64,000 nucleotides of DNA, from positions 2,294,001-2,358,000 of the forward strand of contig NZ_JABMCZ010000003.1 in NCBI RefSeq assembly GCF_013186535.1. The letters are read 5' to 3'. Shown in pieces: positions 59,497 through 64,000 of the stretch. A program made the translations under genes and the position numbers. The stretch's first letter is position 1, and each line of letters opens with the position of its first letter. Origin of the DNA: Nocardia terpenica. GTDB taxonomy: Bacteria; Actinomycetota; Actinomycetes; Mycobacteriales; Mycobacteriaceae. A model generated the notes under the pieces. That model ran no database searches, was not told the DNA's origin, and saw only the letters and a program-made list of their open reading frames with translations.

Positions 59497-61650
59497 ATGA
59501 CAACCACTCTCGACACCGCTGCGTCGAAACAGCAGCACTCGGCCGAGGCCAAGGGCCGGGTGGCGAGCGGCCTGTTCGATCCCAAGATGCTCGTCAAGTC
59601 GCTGCCCGACGCGGTCAGGAAACTGGATCCGCGCACGCTGTGGCGCAATCCGGTGATGCTGATCGTGGAGCTGGGTGCGGTCTGGTCGACCGTGCTCGCG
59701 ATCTACAAACCGACCTTCTTCGCCTGGGCGATCGTCGTATGGCTGTGGCTGACGGTGATTTTCGCCAACCTGGCCGAGGCCGTCGCCGAGGGGCGCGGCA
59801 AGGCCCAGGCCGATACATTGCGCAAGGCCAAGACCGATACCGTCGCGCGGCGGTTGGTGGAATGGCATCCGGGGATCGAGCGCGTCACCGAGGAGAGCGT
59901 GGCGGCTCCGGAGTTGCAGCGTGGTGACTATGTCGTGGTCGAGGCCGGGCAGGTGATTCCCGGTGACGGCGATGTGGTGGAAGGTATTGCGTCGGTGGAC
60001 GAGTCGGCCATCACCGGCGAATCCGCGCCGGTGATCCGGGAGTCCGGTGGTGACCGGTCCGCGGTCACCGGCGGTACCACCGTGCTGTCGGACCGGATCG
60101 TCGTGAAGGTCACCCAGGAGCCGGGTGGGTCGTTCATCGACAAGATGATCGCGCTGGTGGAAGGCGCCAGTCGGCAGAAGACGCCGAACGAGATCGCGCT
60201 GAACATCCTGCTGGCCGCGCTCACCATCATATTCGTGTTCGCGGTGGCGACCCTGCAGCCGCTGGCGATCTTCTCCAAGGCCGACAACCCCGGTGTCGCC
60301 GACAGCCAGTCGCTGGACGTCAACGGTGTGACCGGGATCGTGATGGTGTCGCTGCTGGTGTGCCTGATCCCGACCACCATCGGGGCGTTGCTGTCCGCGA
60401 TCGGGATCGCGGGCATGGACCGATTGGTGCAGCGCAATGTGCTGGCCATGTCGGGGCGCGCGGTCGAGGCCGCGGGCGATGTGAACACGCTGCTGCTGGA
60501 CAAGACCGGCACCATCACCCTCGGCAACCGGCAAGCCGCGGACTTCGTGCCGATGCCGGGCGTGACGGCCGACGAGTTGGCCGATGCCGCACAGCTTTCC
60601 AGCCTCGCGGACGAGACCCCGGAGGGCCGGTCGATCGTGGTGTACGCCAAGCAGGCGTACAACAAGCGGGAGCGGACTCCCGGTGAGCTGGTCGGGGCCA
60701 CGTGGGTGGAATTCACCGCGCAGACCCGCATGTCGGGGGTGGACCTGTCCGACGGGCATCAGCTGCGCAAGGGCGCGGCCAGCGCCGTCACGGAATGGGT
60801 GCGGTCCTCGGGTGGCGCGGTGCCGGTCGAGCTGGGCCAGACCGTGGACGGGATCTCGGCTTCCGGCGGTACGCCGCTGGTGGTCGGTGAGATCGCCGGT
60901 GGCGCCGCGCGGGTGCTGGGCGTCATTCATCTGAAAGACGTTGTGAAGCAAGGCATGCGGGAGCGTTTCGATGAGATGCGCCGCATGGGTATCCGCACGG
61001 TGATGATCACCGGGGATAATCCGTTGACCGCGAAGGCGATTGCCGACGAGGCCGGTGTCGACGACTTCCTCGCCGAGGCCACCCCGGAGGACAAGCTGGC
61101 CCTGATCCGGAAGGAGCAGGATGGGGGCCGGTTGGTCGCGATGACCGGTGACGGCACCAACGATGCTCCCGCGCTGGCTCAGGCCGATGTGGGTGTGGCG
61201 ATGAATACCGGGACCTCGGCGGCGAAGGAAGCCGGGAATATGGTGGATCTGGATTCGGATCCGACCAAGCTGATCGAGATCGTGGAGATCGGCAAGCAGT
61301 TGCTGATCACGCGGGGCGCGTTGACGACGTTCTCGATCGCCAACGATATCGCCAAGTACTTCGCGATCATTCCGGCGTTGTTCGTGGCGCTGTTCCCGGG
61401 GCTGGACGTGTTGAACATTATGCGGTTGCACAGTCCGCAGTCGGCGATCCTGTCGGCGGTGATCTTCAATGCGATCGTCATCGTGCTGTTGATCCCGCTG
61501 GCGTTGCGGGGTGTGAACTATCGGCCCTCCAGTGCGTCGAAGTTGTTGAGCCGCAACCTCTACATCTATGGTCTGGGCGGGATCATCGCCCCGTTCATCG
61601 GTATCAAGCTGATCGACCTCGTCATCATGTACCTCCCGGGGATGTCCTAA
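59497..61650 (+). CDS. kdpB: K+-transporting ATPase subunit B (P-type ATPase)
   Basis: KdpB hydrolyses ATP to drive K+ uptake. The 717-residue P-type ATPase has the actuator TGES (ESAITGESAPVI), the phosphorylation motif DKTGTIT with Asp335, nucleotide-binding KGAA, and the hinge MTGDGTNDAPALAQADVGVAM. Length is slightly above the usual 680-690 residues because of an N-terminal stretch of about 30 residues. It overlaps kdpC by one base. Confidence 0.97.
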   Translation: MTTTLDTAASKQQHSAEAKGRVASGLFDPKMLVKSLPDAVRKLDPRTLWRNPVMLIVELGAVWSTVLAIYKPTFFAWAIVVWLWLTVIFANLAEAVAEGRGKAQADTLRKAKTDTVARRLVEWHPGIERVTEESVAAPELQRGDYVVVEAGQVIPGDGDVVEGIASVDESAITGESAPVIRESGGDRSAVTGGTTVLSDRIVVKVTQEPGGSFIDKMIALVEGASRQKTPNEIALNILLAALTIIFVFAVATLQPLAIFSKADNPGVADSQSLDVNGVTGIVMVSLLVCLIPTTIGALLSAIGIAGMDRLVQRNVLAMSGRAVEAAGDVNTLLLDKTGTITLGNRQAADFVPMPGVTADELADAAQLSSLADETPEGRSIVVYAKQAYNKRERTPGELVGATWVEFTAQTRMSGVDLSDGHQLRKGAASAVTEWVRSSGGAVPVELGQTVDGISASGGTPLVVGEIAGGAARVLGVIHLKDVVKQGMRERFDEMRRMGIRTVMITGDNPLTAKAIADEAGVDDFLAEATPEDKLALIRKEQDGGRLVAMTGDGTNDAPALAQADVGVAMNTGTSAAKEAGNMVDLDSDPTKLIEIVEIGKQLLITRGALTTFSIANDIAKYFAIIPALFVALFPGLDVLNIMRLHSPQSAILSAVIFNAIVIVLLIPLALRGVNYRPSSASKLLSRNLYIYGLGGIIAPFIGIKLIDLVIMYLPGMS

Positions 61651-62558
61651 TGCGTATGTCAACTTGGATCCGGCAACACCTGGCCGCGCTGCGCGCGCTG
61701 CTGGTGCTCACGGTGATCACCGGAATCGTCTACCCGCTGGCGGTGTTCGTGGTCGCGCAGCTGCCCGGCCTGCACGACAAGGCCGACGGCTCGCTGATCA
61801 CACACGACGGGAAGGTGGTGGGGTCCAGCCTGATCGGGCAGGCGTTCACCGATGGTAAGGGCGGCCCGCTGGTGCAGTACTTCCAGAGCCGCCCCTCCAA
61901 CTCGGTGCCGTCGGATGGCAGCATTCCCGACGGCTACGACCCGACCAACTCCGCGTTCGGCAATATGGGCCCGGAAAGCGTCGTCGACACCCTCGATACC
62001 GACCCGAAGAAGGCGAAACTGAGCCTGCTGTCCACGGTCTGCTCCCGCAGCAAGGCCGTCGGCGACCTCGAGCACGTGGACGGCAGCCGCCCGTTCTGCA
62101 CCCCCGGCGGGGTCGGCGCGGTGCTGTCGGTCATGGGCCCGCGTGACCTGAAGGGCAACGTGAACAAGCCCACCAAGGTGATCAGCATCAACGAGGCCTG
62201 CCCGGCGACGCCGTTCCTCGCCTCGTACAAAGGCGTCAAGGTCGAGTGCGCCACCATCGGCGAAGACTACTCGGCCGGTCGGATCGTCCCCGTCAAGGGC
62301 GACACCTCGACCGCCACGGCGGTCCCGACCGACGCCGTCACCGCCTCGGGCTCGGGCCTGGACCCGAACATCTCCCCCGACTACGCGGCCATCCAGGTCG
62401 CCCGCGTCGCCCACGCCCGCGGCATCACCCCCGACCAGGTCCGCACCCTGGTCACCGCCCACACCCAGGGCCGAGCCCTAGGCTTCATGGGCGAACCCCG
62501 AGTCAACGTCCTGGAACTCAACCTGGCCCTCGACAAGCAGTACCCATTCAAGGGCTGA
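61650..62558 (+). CDS. kdpC: K+-transporting ATPase subunit C with a large insertion
   Basis: KdpC has one transmembrane helix and a periplasmic/exported domain that aids K+ loading. This one is 302 residues, against about 190 for typical KdpC. The usual parts are present: ALLVLTVITGIVYPLAVF, GSSLIGQAF, YFQSRPS at the front and VTASGSGLDPNISPDYAA, VARVAHARG and FMGEPRVNVLELNLALD at the back. About 110 extra residues (112-225) sit between them and contain four cysteines (131, 150, 184, 200), which could form disulfides outside the membrane. The frame is clean, so this is a true insertion. It ends the kdp operon. Confidence 0.94.
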   Translation: MRMSTWIRQHLAALRALLVLTVITGIVYPLAVFVVAQLPGLHDKADGSLITHDGKVVGSSLIGQAFTDGKGGPLVQYFQSRPSNSVPSDGSIPDGYDPTNSAFGNMGPESVVDTLDTDPKKAKLSLLSTVCSRSKAVGDLEHVDGSRPFCTPGGVGAVLSVMGPRDLKGNVNKPTKVISINEACPATPFLASYKGVKVECATIGEDYSAGRIVPVKGDTSTATAVPTDAVTASGSGLDPNISPDYAAIQVARVAHARGITPDQVRTLVTAHTQGRALGFMGEPRVNVLELNLALDKQYPFKG

Positions 62559-62579
62559 ACCCCGTCCCCGAACAACGCA

Positions 62580-62615
62580 AAGGCCGCCCCCTCTACCAAA
62601 GAGGAGGGCGGCCTT
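62580..62615 (+). terminator. Intrinsic terminator after kdpC
   Basis: AAGGCCGCCC pairs with GGGCGGCCTT around a 16-nt loop (a small CCTCT/AGAGG pairing extends it). It lies 21 bp after the kdpC stop and could also end the convergent TA operon. Confidence 0.85.
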
Positions 62616-62647
62616 CGCCTTTCGCGCCCGAACCGTATCGGTATTCG

Positions 62648-62965
62648 TCAGGCGATTGCCGCTATATCGCCGTCTTCGAAGTAGATCGCCTGATGAAGGC
62701 GTCCCCCCAGCGCCACGGCATACCGCGCGAGAACATCCTGCCCCGAAATCTGCCCCCGCTCGATCTGCGACACCCGACCTTTGGTAACCCCCATCCGTTC
62801 CGCGATCTGCTGCTGGGTAAAACCACGCTGCTTACGGAGCTCGGCCAGCCGATGTCCAACCATCTCCGCCAGCAACTCCTCCTTACCCGCGGCAACGGCC
62901 TGCTCACCTCCGGCCCGCTCGACGAATTCCGTTCGGATGTCCTTCCATCGGGAGTATCCGGTCAT
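62648..62965 (-). CDS. XRE-family antitoxin (HigA-like)
   Basis: The 105-residue protein starts MTGYSRWKDIRTEFVERAGG. It has a Cro/CI-type HTH (LAELRKQRGFTQQQIAERMG, VTKGRVSQIERGQISGQDVL) and an acidic C-terminus. It overlaps the upstream toxin gene by 4 bp (ATGA), the usual toxin-first HigBA arrangement. It should neutralise HigB and bind the promoter operator. The longer frame from 63067 lies inside the toxin gene and is rejected. Confidence 0.88.
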   Translation of the reverse strand: MTGYSRWKDIRTEFVERAGGEQAVAAGKEELLAEMVGHRLAELRKQRGFTQQQIAERMGVTKGRVSQIERGQISGQDVLARYAVALGGRLHQAIYFEDGDIAAIA

Positions 62966-63327
62966 CGCCGACCCTCTTCTTCCTCTCGCCGCTCCATCAG
63001 ATACGCCTCGTACCGTTGCTCCGCCAGCGGAATAGCGGTCCGGTACCACGAATTCCACCGATTGCACTTGTCACCGGCCACCAGCAGCACACATGCTCGC
63101 CACGGGTCGAACACGAACAGTATGCGGACGGTCCCCGGCCGCAACTCTTTCAAGTTGGGGAGAGTCGATCCGACGATCGTATCGACCAGCGGCCGCCCCA
63201 GTCCGGGTCCGAACTCGGCCAGCATGTCGATAGTCTGCACAACTCTCCGATAGTTCGCTTTGTCGAGCTGCATGATCCATTCGCGAACCTCGTTGACAAC
63301 GTAGATCTCCCGCTCCTGGTCTGCCAC
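62962..63327 (-). CDS. HigB/RelE-family toxin (type II toxin-antitoxin)
   Basis: The 121-residue protein has the Gp49/HigB-like pattern: YVVNEVREWIMQLDKANYRRV, LGRPLVDTIVGSTLPNLKELR (conserved K-E-L-R), then GTVRILFVFDPWRACVLLVAG. Such toxins cut mRNA on the ribosome. The start is a GTG with no clear ribosome-binding site; a TATACT box 8 nt upstream suggests leaderless expression. The antitoxin gene follows with 4-bp overlap. Confidence 0.88.
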   Translation of the reverse strand: MADQEREIYVVNEVREWIMQLDKANYRRVVQTIDMLAEFGPGLGRPLVDTIVGSTLPNLKELRPGTVRILFVFDPWRACVLLVAGDKCNRWNSWYRTAIPLAEQRYEAYLMERREEEEGRR

Positions 63328-63336
63328 GGAGGAGAA

Positions 63337-63354
63337 GTATAGCTATCACTATAC
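63337..63354. promoter_or_regulatory. Operator-like inverted repeat at the TA promoter
   Basis: GTATAG-N6-CTATAC is a perfect inverted repeat covering the likely -10 box (TATACT on the minus strand) of the toxin-antitoxin operon. It is the expected site for HigA autorepression. Confidence 0.6.
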
Positions 63355-63503
63355 CGAGCGGAAGGTGAATCCGCGATCTTCGCGACAGCGCGCTGGCCTC
63401 GATCCCGGCCTGGTTGCTGTCCGCGCGGAATATGCGGAGCCCGCCCGCCCCGCCTCGCCCTGCGGACCGAAGGTCGACTGAGGGCCTGCGCTGGATTCTC
63501 GGG

Positions 63504-64000
63504 TCAGTGCAGGGCGCTGCCGGCGACCCAGTCGTCCCACGGCACGGTCCAGTCGCCGTTGTCCCAGGTTTGCAGGGGTGGGCCGCTGGTGTTGCGGACC
63601 TCGACGATGTCGCCGGGGATCGACCAGTTGTAGAACCACTGGGCGTTGGCCTGGTTGAGGTTCAGGCAGCCGTGTGAGGTGTCGGTGTTGCCCTGCGCCC
63701 AGACGGTGGTGTCGAGCTGGTGCAGGTAGATGCCGTCGGCGCTGATGCGGGTGGCGTAGTAGATGGCCTCCTTGTAGCCGAGCCGGGAGTTGACCGGCAG
63801 GCCGTAGGTGGAGGAGTCCATGATCACCGGATTGCCCTTGTCCATCACGGTGTAGACGCCCGAGGGAGTGTTGAAGTAGATGGTCTTCCCGCCGACCACC
63901 TCGCTGCCGCCGCGGCCCATGGAGGTGGGCATGGTGCGGATCAGCTTGCCGTTCTCGTACACCTGGACCTGTTTGGTGTTGTCGTCGGCGATGGACACGT
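63504..64000 (-). CDS. L,D-transpeptidase, C-terminal part (partial)
   Basis: The gene enters from beyond the right edge. The visible 165 residues include the YkuD catalytic domain: IADDNTKQVQVYENGKLIRT, VMDKGNPVIMDSSTYG, the substrate loop, and the active-site SHGCLNLNQANAQWFYNW with its catalytic Cys. A C-terminal extension (PPLQTWDNGDWTVPWDDW) resembles that of mycobacterial LdtMt2-type enzymes. These make 3-3 crosslinks in peptidoglycan and are targets of carbapenems. The N-terminal Ig-like domains, if present, lie outside the window. Confidence 0.92.
   Translation of the reverse strand, partial: VSIADDNTKQVQVYENGKLIRTMPTSMGRGGSEVVGGKTIYFNTPSGVYTVMDKGNPVIMDSSTYGLPVNSRLGYKEAIYYATRISADGIYLHQLDTTVWAQGNTDTSHGCLNLNQANAQWFYNWSIPGDIVEVRNTSGPPLQTWDNGDWTVPWDDWVAGSALH

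Overview
The window is a high-GC actinobacterial chromosome segment from the mycolic-acid group (Mycobacteriales), most likely Nocardia or a close relative. The basis is the gene order, which I recognise from the Mycobacterium tuberculosis region running from serA (Rv2996c) to fpg (Rv2924c). The order here is serA, leuB, an MFS transporter, a fumarylacetoacetate hydrolase, gltX, an F420/PPOX-type oxidase, an IclR regulator, leuC-leuD, hupB, mutT1, ppk1, fbiD/cofC, gpsA, ddl, a DUF3515 protein, thiL, ung, a DAK2 protein, recG, pyc, rsmD, coaD, sepIVA, a DUF177 protein, rpmF, rnc and fpg. The species call is an inference from gene order and GC-rich codon use, not from a database search.

Layout. 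1-2035 is the end of a myo-inositol catabolic cluster (iolB tail, iolD). 2132-6250 is accessory: two cold-shock genes with a 38-codon ORF between them, a GHKL ATPase fused to a nuclease-like domain, a decayed phosphatase remnant, and a 22-bp tandem array. 6286-9835 holds serA and leuB, separated by about 940 bp of several unrelated tandem repeats. 10085-14233 has a decayed partial MFS copy beside an intact MFS gene, then the FAH-family gene and gltX. 14354-14612 holds tRNA-Gln(CUG) and tRNA-Glu(CUC). 14828-25435 covers leucine biosynthesis and its IclR regulator, HU, polyphosphate and nucleotide sanitation, F420 precursor synthesis, gpsA and ddl. 25436-43968 runs from thiL through recG, a RamB/PrpR-like regulator, metE under a cobalamin riboswitch, pyruvate carboxylase, rsmD and coaD. 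44059-53880 holds an AbiEi/DUF559-like protein, GtrA, SepIVA, the DUF177-rpmF-rnc-fpg block, and a membrane protein paired with a glutathionylspermidine-synthase-like ATP-grasp ligase. 53961-62558 is a complete potassium system: kdpED with a coupled upstream microprotein, and divergently a 27-codon ORF, kdpF, kdpA, kdpB and kdpC. The end carries a HigBA-type toxin-antitoxin pair and the C-terminal part of an L,D-transpeptidase.

Regulation visible in the sequence includes a cobalamin riboswitch on metE, several probable leaderless promoters (TANNNT 6-8 nt before the start codon), tandem operator-like palindromes before the FAH-family gene, an operator-like inverted repeat at the TA promoter, and many GC-rich intrinsic terminator hairpins.

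The items most worth a second look are: the GHKL-PD-(D/E)XK protein near 3.4-5.4 kb (possible stand-alone defence nuclease); the YgiB/YgiC-like membrane protein plus ATP-grasp ligase pair at 51.2-53.1 kb; two unannotated-size kdp microproteins, each overlapping the next kdp gene; a KdpC with a cysteine-bearing insertion of about 110 residues; a thiL whose expected ATG reads ATC; and a dispersed palindrome family with compensatory arm changes.
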